Shown: positions 1 through 7,604 of the stretch, in pieces | Layout of the letters: every line of letters starts with the position of its first letter | Position numbering within the stretch: position 1 is the stretch's first letter | Position numbers and translations under genes: made by a program | Assembly: GCF_039503195.1 (NCBI RefSeq) | Contig: NZ_JBCJKP010000001.1 | Coordinates: forward strand, 10,478,001 to 10,542,000 | DNA from: Streptomyces mirabilis | GTDB lineage: Bacteria; Actinomycetota; Actinomycetes; Streptomycetales; Streptomycetaceae | DNA length: 64,000 nucleotides | Direction: 5' to 3' | The notes under the pieces: model-generated | The model's input: only the letters and a program-made list of their open reading frames with translations | Databases searched by the model: none | Told to the model about the DNA's origin: nothing

Positions 1-2
1 TT

Positions 3-689
3 GTCCCGCCCTTGTTCGAACGTCTCACCGGCACCGGCACCGGCACCGGCACCGGCACCGGCACCGGCACCGATCCCGCCCCCGACAACGGCACCGGTGC
101 CGCCCGGGATCTCTCGCTGCGGCTCTCCGTCCAGGAGCCCGACGAAGCCCTCGACGAACTCCACAAACGCTCGACCGACCTTGCCCTGGTGCACAGCTAC
201 ACCGTGCTGCCGCGCAGTGTCCCCGCGGCATGGGAGCAGACAGTCCTGATGGAAGAACCGGTCCTCCTCGCCCTGCATCCCGACCAAGCCGGTCGGGAGG
301 GCCTCACCGCCGGTCAGCCCGCGGACCTGTCCCGTCTGGCGCATGTGCCGTGGTTGACCCCCGGCCCGGAGACCTCCTGCTACGAGATGATCCAGCGGGC
401 CTGCGGCGCGGCCGGCTTCGTCCCGGACATCCGGGCCTCCAGCAGCGACTTCTCCGTGCTGACGGCTCTGGCCGCCGCCGACGCCGGTGCCGTCCTGGTG
501 CCCCGCATGGCTCTGCCGGACCACACCGCGCCCCTCAGCCTCCACCCCCTGGTCCGTCCCGTGTCCCGGACCGTCTTCACGGTCAGTCGCGCGGGCACCG
601 GCAAACACCCCGACCTGCGGGCCGTACTGGACCTCCTGCACGAGACGGCCACGGCACTCGACGACAGGACCGCCGGCCGGCCCCGGTGA
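3..689 (+). CDS. LysR-family regulator, substrate-binding domain (5' end outside window)
   Basis: The reading frame is open from the left edge, so this is the C-terminal effector-binding part of a LysR-type transcriptional regulator; the winged-helix DNA-binding domain must lie before base 1. The first visible residues (VPPLFERL) match the start of a LysR substrate-binding domain, and the rest has the usual alternating alpha/beta pattern ending in a helix near 'LRAVLDLLHETA'. A run of alternating Thr-Gly coded by a hexanucleotide repeat sits where the loop before the second strand should be, which is odd for this fold. It ends about 90 bases before the molybdenum hydroxylase and may control it, which is inference from position only. 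Confidence 0.75.
   Translation, partial: VPPLFERLTGTGTGTGTGTGTGTDPAPDNGTGAARDLSLRLSVQEPDEALDELHKRSTDLALVHSYTVLPRSVPAAWEQTVLMEEPVLLALHPDQAGREGLTAGQPADLSRLAHVPWLTPGPETSCYEMIQRACGAAGFVPDIRASSSDFSVLTALAAADAGAVLVPRMALPDHTAPLSLHPLVRPVSRTVFTVSRAGTGKHPDLRAVLDLLHETATALDDRTAGRPR
27..72 (+). repeat. (ACCGGC)n hexanucleotide tandem repeat
   Basis: Seven full copies of ACCGGC (27-68) plus a partial eighth lie inside the LysR gene and code for alternating Thr-Gly. Because the unit is a multiple of three, copy-number change would lengthen or shorten a loop of the effector domain without breaking the frame. Confidence 0.9.
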
Positions 690-775
690 TCGCGACGACC
701 TCCCCACGCAACCTCGAAGAGCGCTGTCCCCTCATACCAGGGGAACCCACCCGGGTACTCGGAGAGGAGCGCCTG

Positions 776-2911
776 TTGGCCCGTCAGCTGTCCCGCCGGA
801 AGTTCATGGTCTACTCGCTCGCGGCGTCCACACTGACCCTCGCGGCGCCCGTCGGCTGCGACACGTCGTCGGCGGAGGGTGCCGAGCCCACCGCGGCGGA
901 GGCGCACGGGCCCTCCCGCGTCCTGGTGACCGGCGCGGACGAGGAGATGCTGGTCCTGGAGGTCACCGCCGCCAACAAGGTGGTCCTACGACTGCCGCGC
1001 GTCGAGGTCGGGCAGGGCATCACGACCGCGGTCGCCATGATGATCGCCGAGGAACTGGACGCCCGGCTCGTCGACGTCGACGTCCCCCTCGCCGAGGCGC
1101 GGACCAAGGGGAACCAGTACACCGGCGGCTCGAGTTCCGTCCGTTCCCTGTACGGTCCCGCCCGCGCGCTCGCCGCCACCGCCCGGGCCCGGCTGGTGAC
1201 CGCGGCCGCCCGGCGCTGGCACCTGCCCGCCCGGAGCCTGCGTACCCGGGACACGATGGTGGTCGCCCCCGACGGCCGTACGGCCACCTTCGGATCGCTG
1301 ACGGCGGCCGCCGCCCGGATCCAGCGGCCCGACGTGTCGAGCAGGCCCAAGCCCGCGTCCGAGCACAAGGTGATCGGACGGCCGACGGGCCGGATCGACG
1401 CGCGGGACATCGTCACGGGCAAGGCGAAGTACGCCGGGGACCTGGAGGTGGCCGGGGCGAAGCCGACCGTGGTGGCCCGGTCGCCGACGCTCGGTGGGCG
1501 CGTCGTCTCGGTCGACGACCGTGCGGCCCGCGCGATGCCCGGCGTCCACGCGGTGGTCAAGGTCGCCGGCGGCGTCGCCGTGGTGGCGGAGTCCTTCCAC
1601 CACGCTTTCAAAGCCCGTGACGCCCTGCGCATCACCTGGCGGCCGGGGCCGCTGGCGTCGTTGTCCGACGCCGTCATCCGGTCCCGGTTACGCGCCGCCG
1701 TTCCCTCGGTCGGCGCGCCGCCACGCGGATCGGCGCAGGTCGAGGGCGAGTTCGAGTTCGCCTTCGTCAGCCACGCCCCGATGGAGGTGCTGACCGCGGT
1801 GGCGGACGTACGCGCCGACCGGGCCGAGATCTGGTTCTCCTCCCAGACACCGATGGACGCGCGCGAGAGCATCGCCTCGGCGATCGGGCTGCCGAAGTCG
1901 AAGGTCCGCGTCCATGTCGTGCGCGGCGGCGGCTCGTTCGGCCGGCGGCTGAACTACGATGCCGCGATCGAGGCCGCCCTGATCTCGAAGGCGGCACGGC
2001 GACCGGTGAAGCTGATGTGGAGCCGCGGGGACGACATCCGGCACGGCCGGATGCGGGGGGCCTCGCATCACCGGATCCGGGCCAGCCATGCGCGGGGCAG
2101 GGTGGTGGCCTTCAGCCATGCGATGGCCTCGGTGAGCGAGTCGTACGAGGGGCAGGGCCTGGCCGCTCAGGGCGGCGTGACCGTTCGGGATGGTGTGACC
2201 ACGGTGGCCGCGGGCCCGCTGCCCAGCGACAGCGGCCTCTACAACTTCGGGCGCCTTTCAGGGAGTTCAGGCTCGGTCGAGCTGGCGATGCCGCTCGGAG
2301 CCTGGCGGTCGGTGGACTCCGGGACCATGCGCACCGCGGAGGAGATCGTCGTCGACGAGGTCGCCGCCGAGCTGGGCCAGGACCCGGTGGCCTTCCGGCG
2401 CGGCACGCTCAGGAACAAGGCCGTCAAAGCCGTACTCGACAAGGTCGCGGCGGCCGGAAACTGGGGTCGGCCCCTGCCGTCCGGCCAGGCGCAGGGTGTG
2501 GCCGTCCACGAGGAATACGGCTCCTGCGTGGCCTGCCTGGTCGAGATCGACGCCACCGACCCGAAGAACCCCCGGGTGACCAAGGTGGTGATGGCGGCCG
2601 ATGTCGGGACGGCCGTCAACCCGCGCGGACTCGAGGCCCAGCTCATGGGCACCGCCGTCGACGGCATCTCCACCGTGCTGCGGGCCGGACTGCACATCGA
2701 CCGGGGTGCGGTGCGGGAGGGCAGCTTCGCCGACTTCCGCTACGCCCGCCAGCAGCACTCCCCGTTGCGCTTCGAGGCGCACATCATGCCGTCACGGCGC
2801 GAGCCCGGCGGGGCAGGCGAACTCGGCGTGCCGGCGGCGGCCGGTGCCGTGGCGAACGCCTATGCCCGTGCGACGCGTACCAGGCCCCGCCGCTTCCCGA
2901 TCAACTTCTGA
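776..2911 (+). CDS. Tat-exported molybdenum hydroxylase large subunit (isoquinoline 1-oxidoreductase/aldehyde oxidase type)
   Basis: This is the molybdopterin-binding subunit of a xanthine-oxidase-family hydroxylase of the IorB type, expected to hydroxylate an N-heterocycle or oxidise an aldehyde. I chose the TTG at 776 because GGAGAGGAG at 761-769 is well placed and the first residues then give a twin-arginine signal (SRRKFMVYSLAAS, about residues 6-18), so export by Tat is likely. Family motifs include GGGSFGRR near residue 384, GAWRSVDSG near 511, and GGAGELGVP near 678, which holds the expected catalytic glutamate. The length (about 711 residues) fits the family. The next gene codes for its iron-sulfur partner. 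The substrate cannot be told from sequence. Confidence 0.88.
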   Translation: MARQLSRRKFMVYSLAASTLTLAAPVGCDTSSAEGAEPTAAEAHGPSRVLVTGADEEMLVLEVTAANKVVLRLPRVEVGQGITTAVAMMIAEELDARLVDVDVPLAEARTKGNQYTGGSSSVRSLYGPARALAATARARLVTAAARRWHLPARSLRTRDTMVVAPDGRTATFGSLTAAAARIQRPDVSSRPKPASEHKVIGRPTGRIDARDIVTGKAKYAGDLEVAGAKPTVVARSPTLGGRVVSVDDRAARAMPGVHAVVKVAGGVAVVAESFHHAFKARDALRITWRPGPLASLSDAVIRSRLRAAVPSVGAPPRGSAQVEGEFEFAFVSHAPMEVLTAVADVRADRAEIWFSSQTPMDARESIASAIGLPKSKVRVHVVRGGGSFGRRLNYDAAIEAALISKAARRPVKLMWSRGDDIRHGRMRGASHHRIRASHARGRVVAFSHAMASVSESYEGQGLAAQGGVTVRDGVTTVAAGPLPSDSGLYNFGRLSGSSGSVELAMPLGAWRSVDSGTMRTAEEIVVDEVAAELGQDPVAFRRGTLRNKAVKAVLDKVAAAGNWGRPLPSGQAQGVAVHEEYGSCVACLVEIDATDPKNPRVTKVVMAADVGTAVNPRGLEAQLMGTAVDGISTVLRAGLHIDRGAVREGSFADFRYARQQHSPLRFEAHIMPSRREPGGAGELGVPAAAGAVANAYARATRTRPRRFPINF

Positions 2912-2932
2912 TCGCTGTCCGAGAAGGTGCTG

Positions 2933-3421
2933 ATGCCCTCCTATTCCTTCGTCCTCAACGGAAAGCCGGTCACCGTCGAGGCCCCCGCCGACATGCCACT
3001 CCTGTGGGTACTGCGCGACCTGCTGCACGTCACCGGGCCCAAGTACGGCTGTGGTGTGGGCGTTTGCCGTGCCTGCACCAGCCACCTGGACGGGGCGGAG
3101 ATCCAGCCGTGTGTCGTCCCGGTCGCCGACTGCGTGGGCCGCGGGGTCACCACCATCGAGGGCCTGGCCGACGGCGACACCCTGCACCCCGTGCAACAGG
3201 CGTGGCTCGACTGCGATGTCGCTCAGTGCGGCTTCTGTCAGCCGGGACAGATCATGGCCACCGCGGCCCTGCTCAAGAAGACGCCCAGGCCCACCGACGA
3301 CGACATCGACCGTATCGAGAACGTCTGCCGCTGCGGCACGTACTCCCGGATCCGCGAGGCGATCAAGAAAGCCGCCGACGCCGACGAGCATGTCACCCGC
3401 CCTGGTCGGAGCCACCCTTGA
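2933..3421 (+). CDS. [2Fe-2S] small subunit of the molybdenum hydroxylase (IorA type)
   Basis: This is the two-cluster ferredoxin-like subunit that passes electrons from the molybdenum site of the preceding gene product. The plant-type cluster ligands are C40, C45, C48 and C60 (GCGVGVCRAC), and the second cluster has C99, C102 (QCGFCQPG), C132 and C134 (CRCG). The ATG at 2933 follows GAGAAGG at 2921-2927; the GTG at 2927 overlaps that ribosome site and is less likely. It lies 21 bases after the large subunit, so the two form an operon. There is no signal peptide, so export would be by hitchhiking on the Tat signal of the large subunit, as is known for related enzymes. Confidence 0.92.
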   Translation: MPSYSFVLNGKPVTVEAPADMPLLWVLRDLLHVTGPKYGCGVGVCRACTSHLDGAEIQPCVVPVADCVGRGVTTIEGLADGDTLHPVQQAWLDCDVAQCGFCQPGQIMATAALLKKTPRPTDDDIDRIENVCRCGTYSRIREAIKKAADADEHVTRPGRSHP

Positions 3422-3451
3422 GGCACGCGGTGGCATTTGGTCCCAGTGGGG

Positions 3452-3892
3452 TCAGGCGTCCGCGACCGTCGCCGTGACGGGCGTGCCGATCTCGACCGTA
3501 CGGCTGACCGTGCAGAGCCGGTCGTGGGAGGTCTTGACCGCCCGGGGGAGGATCGCGCGGGCGCGGTCGCCGAGTTCGCCGTCCGGGAAGGTGACGGAGA
3601 AGGTGACCATGAGGTCGGTCATCCGGTTTCCGAACTCGTCACTGATCTTGTCGCCCGTGACGGACACGGTGAACCCGGTGGGCTCCGCGTGGCGGGCGGT
3701 GGCGACATCGACGTCGGCCGCGGTGCAGCCCCCGATCGCGGCGAGCAGCAGCTCGACCGGGGTGAAGTCGGTGCCGCCGTGGGGATCGGAGCTGGTGCCG
3801 AAGCTGATCGTGCCGCCGCGAGGGTTCGTCGCGGTGAAGTGGCCGGTGGCGGTCCGCTCGACGGTGACGGAGCGCAGGGTGTTTTCGGTCAT
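3452..3892 (-). CDS. OsmC-family peroxidase
   Basis: A 146-residue OsmC/Ohr-fold protein, expected to reduce organic hydroperoxides in the cytoplasm by a cysteine pair. The two family cysteines are present at C56 (AAIGGCTAADV) and C127 (HDRLCTVSR). The family segment 'DPHGGTDFTPVELLLAAIGG' is clear. The gene converges with the iron-sulfur subunit gene, leaving only 30 bases between the stops, where a weak GCCACC/GGTGGC stem (3411-3434) overlaps the coding ends. It may be a stand-alone stress gene; no operator was recognised upstream. Confidence 0.92.
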   Translation of the reverse strand: MTENTLRSVTVERTATGHFTATNPRGGTISFGTSSDPHGGTDFTPVELLLAAIGGCTAADVDVATARHAEPTGFTVSVTGDKISDEFGNRMTDLMVTFSVTFPDGELGDRARAILPRAVKTSHDRLCTVSRTVEIGTPVTATVADA

Positions 3893-3980
3893 GCAGATGA
3901 CACTAACGCGCAGGTTGCGAGGCCTGGCCCTGCCGACGGTGCGACGCGAGGAAACGGCGCCCGCGCATCCCCGTCCCGGC

Positions 3981-4205
3981 CTACGGGGTGCTTCTCAGGG
4001 GCTGCAGTACGGCGGCGCCGACCCGCAGGAGTGCGGACAGGGGTGGCTCGACCCAGCGGGTCAGTTCGCGTTGCAGGGCGGGGTCGAGCTCGATGGTCAC
4101 CCGCACGTATCGGGTGTGCAGGTGAGTGACCTTGGCGGGGCGGGGTGCGGCGCCGTCCGGTTCGCGCTGCAATGCCGCTCGGTAGGTGTCCTTGCGCTGG
4201 TTCAC
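3981..4205 (-). CDS. Small protein translationally coupled to ParA-like ATPase
   Basis: A 74-residue protein beginning at a GTG that shares four bases (GTGA, 4202-4205) with the stop of the ParA-like gene, so the two should be co-translated. The N-terminus is charged (VNQRKDTYRAALQRE); the rest has a beta-like stretch (RYVRVTIELD) followed by a helix containing RELTRWVEPPLSALLRVG. That pattern could be a ribbon-helix-helix or small partner domain, but I do not recognise a named family. By position it is the likely ParB-like or adaptor partner of the ATPase. It is too short to be a full ParB. Confidence 0.6.
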   Translation of the reverse strand: MNQRKDTYRAALQREPDGAAPRPAKVTHLHTRYVRVTIELDPALQRELTRWVEPPLSALLRVGAAVLQPLRSTP

Positions 4206-4846
4206 GCTTTGTCCTGACGTTTGATGAGTTCGTCTGCGAGGTCCATGTACGCCGAGCCCTTGACCTCGACCGGGCTGCCGAACGACTGGGCGTACAGGTC
4301 GAGGCGGGGAATGTGGGTGGACAACACGTCGAAGCCCCGCTCGGTGAGGGCTTCGCGAGCGTCGGCGTCGGGGCCGGTGCGCGTGGCATCGGGGCGATTG
4401 GTGCGGTTCAGGAGGACAGCGGCGCGGGCCGGCTGCGCCCGCAGCGACTGCACGTCGCTCATCTCGCCGCCGATGGGTGCCATGCGATCCAGCTCGATGG
4501 GGGCCGGGGTCAGCGGCACGATCCACTCGCTCGCGTATCTCATGATGCTCCGGGCGATGTGGGCATGGTCCTCCAGCTGCGGGGCGTCGAACACCACGGC
4601 CTCTCGGTTGCCGAGAAAGTCGTTCACGCGCCGGTGCACGTCGCCCACCGGAAAGGCGATCACAGGAAACGGGAAGCCTCCTGCCAGTTCGCTCCAGCGC
4701 AAGGCGGAGGAGGCGGGGTCACTGTCCACCAGCAGGGGTGAGAGGCCCGACTCATGCAGGGCGTGGGCCAACCACACCGCACTGGTCGTCTTTCCGACTC
4801 CGGGTTTCAGATTCACAAAGGCATAGCTCAGCGACACGAGACGCAA
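4202..4846 (-). CDS. ParA/MinD-like ATPase
   Basis: A 214-residue P-loop ATPase of the ParA/MinD group. The deviant Walker A (NLKPGVGKTT) has the signature lysine K14 as well as K19; LLVDSDPAS is the Walker A' region and VVFDAPQ the Walker B. The usual KGG is KPG here. The upstream part lacks a helix-turn-helix domain, so it is of the short, plasmid or orphan type. The start is TTG at 4846 or GTG at 4837; neither has a strong ribosome site. It overlaps the following small gene by four bases. Orphan ParA proteins place plasmids, chemoreceptors or other cargo; which applies here is unknown. Confidence 0.85.
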   Translation of the reverse strand: MRLVSLSYAFVNLKPGVGKTTSAVWLAHALHESGLSPLLVDSDPASSALRWSELAGGFPFPVIAFPVGDVHRRVNDFLGNREAVVFDAPQLEDHAHIARSIMRYASEWIVPLTPAPIELDRMAPIGGEMSDVQSLRAQPARAAVLLNRTNRPDATRTGPDADAREALTERGFDVLSTHIPRLDLYAQSFGSPVEVKGSAYMDLADELIKRQDKA

Positions 4847-4957
4847 CGCTAACGGTCGCGGGCGGCCGACTGCCGTCGGCGCGGCACACGCTCTCCCTTT
4901 TCACCCTGCGGCGCCGTGAATCATTCGTAGGGGCTAACGCGGGAGGTCAGCGGCGCG

Positions 4958-5431
4958 TCAGTCGGCCAGTGCGGAGGCCAGGTCCCGCGCGGCTTGCACG
5001 AGTTCCTTGTCCGGTTCGTCGAGCAGGCGCTGGATCGTCTCGCGGTTAGCGCGCACGGCTCGGCGTGCTTCGCGTTCCCAGCCCACGTAGTTCTCACGGC
5101 GATTGAGCAGCTTGGGGTAGGCGATGGCCGTGGTCTCCCACTGCCGGGCGTCGGCGATGCTCTTCAGCAGCTGAAGGACCTGCACACGGCAGGGGACTTG
5201 AGGGAGCTGGACCAGTTCCCACAGGAAGGGGACCGTGGCGGCGGTGGCCTGGTCCACGACGAAGCCGTACTGGCAGATGCGTTGCCGTAGACGCGCGAGG
5301 GCGGCAACGGCGGTGGCTTCGTCACCCGTGGTGATGGCCGCGAGCAGGAAGGGGATGCCCGTGGCGGACCCGGTGGAATCCTGGAGATCGCGCCACGGGA
5401 CGTCTCTCAGGTTCTTCAGGGTTGTCTCCAT
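4958..5431 (-). CDS. Helical (HEAT/armadillo-like) hypothetical protein
   Basis: A 157-residue, largely alpha-helical protein. Repeated helix pairs such as 'ATVPFLWELVQLPQVPCR' and 'VQVLQLLKSIADA' resemble HEAT-repeat scaffolds seen in actinomycete proteins next to partner-switch ATPases. The ATG at 5431 is preceded by GGGAGCGG at good spacing. It is transcribed in the same direction as the RsbW-like ATPase just upstream and as the ParA gene downstream. I do not recognise a named family; a role in protein-protein contact is inference from the fold pattern. Confidence 0.6.
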   Translation of the reverse strand: METTLKNLRDVPWRDLQDSTGSATGIPFLLAAITTGDEATAVAALARLRQRICQYGFVVDQATAATVPFLWELVQLPQVPCRVQVLQLLKSIADARQWETTAIAYPKLLNRRENYVGWEREARRAVRANRETIQRLLDEPDKELVQAARDLASALAD

Positions 5432-5496
5432 GTCCGCTCCCACGAGAGGCGTTGCGTGATGCCGTGCGCCGGGAGGCTCTGCCGATGCGGCGGCTG

Positions 5497-6087
5497 TCAT
5501 GTCGGACCCTGCCAGGGCGGTGATGTCGGCCGATACGGGGGAGTGGGCAGCATCGCCCAGACGGTCTTGCCCGCACGCGAGCGAGTCCAGCCCCAGTGCT
5601 CGGACAGTTCTTCGACGATGCGCAGGCCACGGCCATGGACTTCCAGCGGGGCGTCCGTGCGTGGGTAGACGGGCGGGCTCTCGTACTGATCGGTGACGGC
5701 GCACACGAGATGGGCGCGTCGAAGCGTCAGATCCAGTCGCACGCCGTTCTGCCCGGTGGCGGAGTGGGGTGCCGCGTGAAGCACCGCGTTCGTTGCCAGT
5801 TCGTTGACGATGAGGACGGCGTCGTCAACGCGGTGGTCCAACTCCCAGTGGCCAAGGGTGCGGCGGGTGAAGGCGCGCGCCTGGGCGAGCCCCTGCCCGG
5901 TGTCGGTGATGCACAGGCTGGCGAATCTGGGTGAGTTGCACGCGGAATCGCTTCCCCCGGGCCGCCCTTGCCCCGCGATGGAGGAGCTCGCTTCTTCCAT
6001 GAGTGAGCCGGTCGGAGCGGCTCGACCCGACGATGGCGCAGCCCTGCCGCTTGCAAGGCTCGGTGCTTCGCGTGCAGGTAACGACAC
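5497..6087 (-). CDS. RsbW-like ATP-binding protein (anti-sigma/serine kinase type)
   Basis: An HATPase_c domain protein of the group used as anti-sigma factors or serine kinases in Streptomyces. The N box is NELATNAVLHA, and the G2 region is GRGLRIVEELSEHWGW. The N-terminal 55 or so residues are low-complexity and Ala/Pro-rich. I chose GTG 6087 because AGGGAG (complement of 6093-6098) lies five bases upstream; ATG 6000 and 6156 are alternatives. It diverges from a DUF397/XRE pair across a perfect palindrome, a context repeatedly seen for these ATPases in Streptomyces. The target sigma factor or antagonist is not in the immediate neighbourhood. Confidence 0.82.
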   Translation of the reverse strand: MSLPAREAPSLASGRAAPSSGRAAPTGSLMEEASSSIAGQGRPGGSDSACNSPRFASLCITDTGQGLAQARAFTRRTLGHWELDHRVDDAVLIVNELATNAVLHAAPHSATGQNGVRLDLTLRRAHLVCAVTDQYESPPVYPRTDAPLEVHGRGLRIVEELSEHWGWTRSRAGKTVWAMLPTPPYRPTSPPWQGPT

Positions 6088-6170
6088 GACATCTCCCTGA
6101 TGCGACGTCAGGTTCGGTGCGGCAACGGTGCGGTTGACTCCCGGGCTATTATCCATCCCGACAGCGCCCG

Positions 6171-6196
6171 TCGTGCAATTTCACGGGAAATTGCAC
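6171..6196. promoter_or_regulatory. Perfect 11-bp inverted repeat, likely operator
   Basis: CGTGCAATTTC (6171-6181) and GAAATTGCACG (6186-6196) are exact reverse complements around a 4-base centre, in an otherwise GC-rich region. It sits between the divergent ATPase gene and the DUF397 gene. The symmetry and AT-rich arms suit binding by a dimeric helix-turn-helix protein, most simply the XRE product of the same cluster. Confidence 0.75.
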
Positions 6197-6288
6197 GAGT
6201 GGTGGCTGGGGCAGGCCGCACGGGTTCGGTCCGCTCCAGTGGGCGGCCGACCTGTACACCGTGGTGGAACGTGAACAAGGAGAGTGCG

Positions 6289-6519
6289 GTGCCGTCAGTG
6301 CGAAACGGAATGCGGGCCAGTTCACTGGGCGTTCGCTGGGTGAAGAGTCAGCACAGCAACGCCGAGGGCAACTGCGTCGAGGTGGCGTCCCTGGCCGAGG
6401 GGGGCGTGGCGCTGCGCAACTCGCGCGACCCCGACGGGCCGGCCCTCATCTACACAGCGGCTGAAGTGGCCGCTTTCCTGGCCGGGGCCAAGGACGGGGA
6501 GTTCGACCATCTGGTGTGA
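6289..6519 (+). CDS. DUF397 domain protein
   Basis: A 76-residue DUF397 protein, the small partner of XRE/DUF5753 regulators in Streptomyces; the S. coelicolor Scr1/Scr2 pair (SCO4441/SCO4442) is the best-known case. Family features are 'WVKSQHSNAEGNCVEVA' followed by 'VALRNSRDPDGP' and a C-terminal helix 'AAEVAAFLAGAKDGEFD'. GTG 6289 follows AAGGAGAG (6277-6284) closely, which decides the start over longer options. Here it lies upstream of the XRE gene, whereas it is often downstream. Confidence 0.9.
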   Translation: MPSVRNGMRASSLGVRWVKSQHSNAEGNCVEVASLAEGGVALRNSRDPDGPALIYTAAEVAAFLAGAKDGEFDHLV

Positions 6520-6617
6520 AGCGGAGTCGAGCGATTCCACTTCTGCCGACGCGTGCGACAGAAGGCCGCGGGATGCGAGGATGGACCCCGTCGTCTGCCG
6601 TTCTACAGGGAGTCAGG

Positions 6618-7538
6618 ATGTCCGCCGAGTCACCTCGTGTCTCCCGCCTCGAACCGTATCTGACGCGGACCGAGCCCGCTCCGACCTTGCTGAAGATGCT
6701 GGTCGGTGTCCAGCTCGCGGGCATCCGCGAAGACGCCGGCCTCGCGCAGGAACAGGCCGCTCGCGCCATCGGGTTCAGCCCGGCGAAGCTGTCGCGCATA
6801 GAAGCCGGCAAGGGCCGTCGGCCGCCCACGGAAGGGGATGTCCGCGCGCTGCTGGAGCTCTACAAGACCGATGAGCATGAGGCGTCGGTTCTGCTCCAGT
6901 TGCTGCGGCGGGCCGGTGAGCCGGGATGGTGGCAGCGCTACGACAAGCGGCTGATGCCCGAGTGGTTCGATCGGCTGGTGGGGCTGCAGGAGGCCGCTGC
7001 CGCCATCCGTACCTTCGAGATCCAGTACGTCCCCGGTCTGCTGCAGACCCCGGCCTACACCAGGGCGGTCGTGGAGCGCGGCCTGCCCACGGCACCGGCC
7101 GGTGAGGTGCAGCGCCGTGTCGAACTGCGCATGCGCCGACGTGAACTGCTGCGTCGTGAGGACGGCCCTCAACTGTGGGCGGTCATCGACGAGTCGGTCC
7201 TGTTGCGTGTGCTGGGCAGTCGCGAGGTGATGCGTGAGCAGCTCGAGTACCTCGTGGAGATGGCTCAGCATCCCCAGGTGACGTTGCAGATCGTGCCCTT
7301 GGACGTGACGCACGCCTCCGCGCCCGCCATCCCCATCACCTACCTGCGCTTCGGCGGCCTCGATCTACCCGACATCGTCTACCTGGAGCACATCAGGAGC
7401 GCGAACTTCCTGGAGGACCGGGACGAGACCGAAGAGTACCGACTGGCTCTGGACCGTCTGGGAGACGAAGCCCTCACCCCGCGGGATTCCCTGACGCTGT
7501 TGCGGGACACGACCGCGGGGCGCTATTCGACCGCGTGA
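6618..7538 (+). CDS. XRE-family regulator with DUF5753 effector domain
   Basis: A 306-residue regulator. Residues about 30-85 form the helix-turn-helix (LAQEQAARAIGFSPAKLSRI then an E-A-G-K turn), and residues about 105-290 are the DUF5753 domain (FEIQYVPGLLQTPAYTRAVV is its hallmark). ATG 6618 follows AGGGAG. The regulator should bind DNA near its own cluster, with the DUF397 protein as antagonist or partner. The palindrome at 6171 is the obvious candidate target. A strong hairpin follows the stop. Confidence 0.93.
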   Translation: MSAESPRVSRLEPYLTRTEPAPTLLKMLVGVQLAGIREDAGLAQEQAARAIGFSPAKLSRIEAGKGRRPPTEGDVRALLELYKTDEHEASVLLQLLRRAGEPGWWQRYDKRLMPEWFDRLVGLQEAAAAIRTFEIQYVPGLLQTPAYTRAVVERGLPTAPAGEVQRRVELRMRRRELLRREDGPQLWAVIDESVLLRVLGSREVMREQLEYLVEMAQHPQVTLQIVPLDVTHASAPAIPITYLRFGGLDLPDIVYLEHIRSANFLEDRDETEEYRLALDRLGDEALTPRDSLTLLRDTTAGRYSTA

Positions 7539-7546
7539 CTGCCTCC

Positions 7547-7577
7547 GGCTCCACCGGTCGGATCCCGGTGGAGCCGA
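7547..7577. terminator. Bidirectional hairpin terminator
   Basis: CGGCTCCACCGG (7547-7558) and CCGGTGGAGCCG (7566-7577) form a perfect 12-bp stem with a 7-base loop. It lies between the convergent XRE and methyltransferase genes. There is no U tract, as is common in actinomycetes. Confidence 0.85.
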
Positions 7578-7604
7578 CGGGAGCAGTCCTGTGGTCTTGC
7601 GATC

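Noticed and set aside
811..1872. 353-codon minus-strand frame opposite the molybdenum hydroxylase
   Set aside because: It is the antisense of a gene with clear motifs; its composition (Arg/Ala/Ser-rich, no domains) is that of GC-driven false frames.
3411..3434. GCCACC/GGTGGC stem between convergent genes
   Set aside because: Only six pairs with a 12-base loop; too weak to call a terminator.
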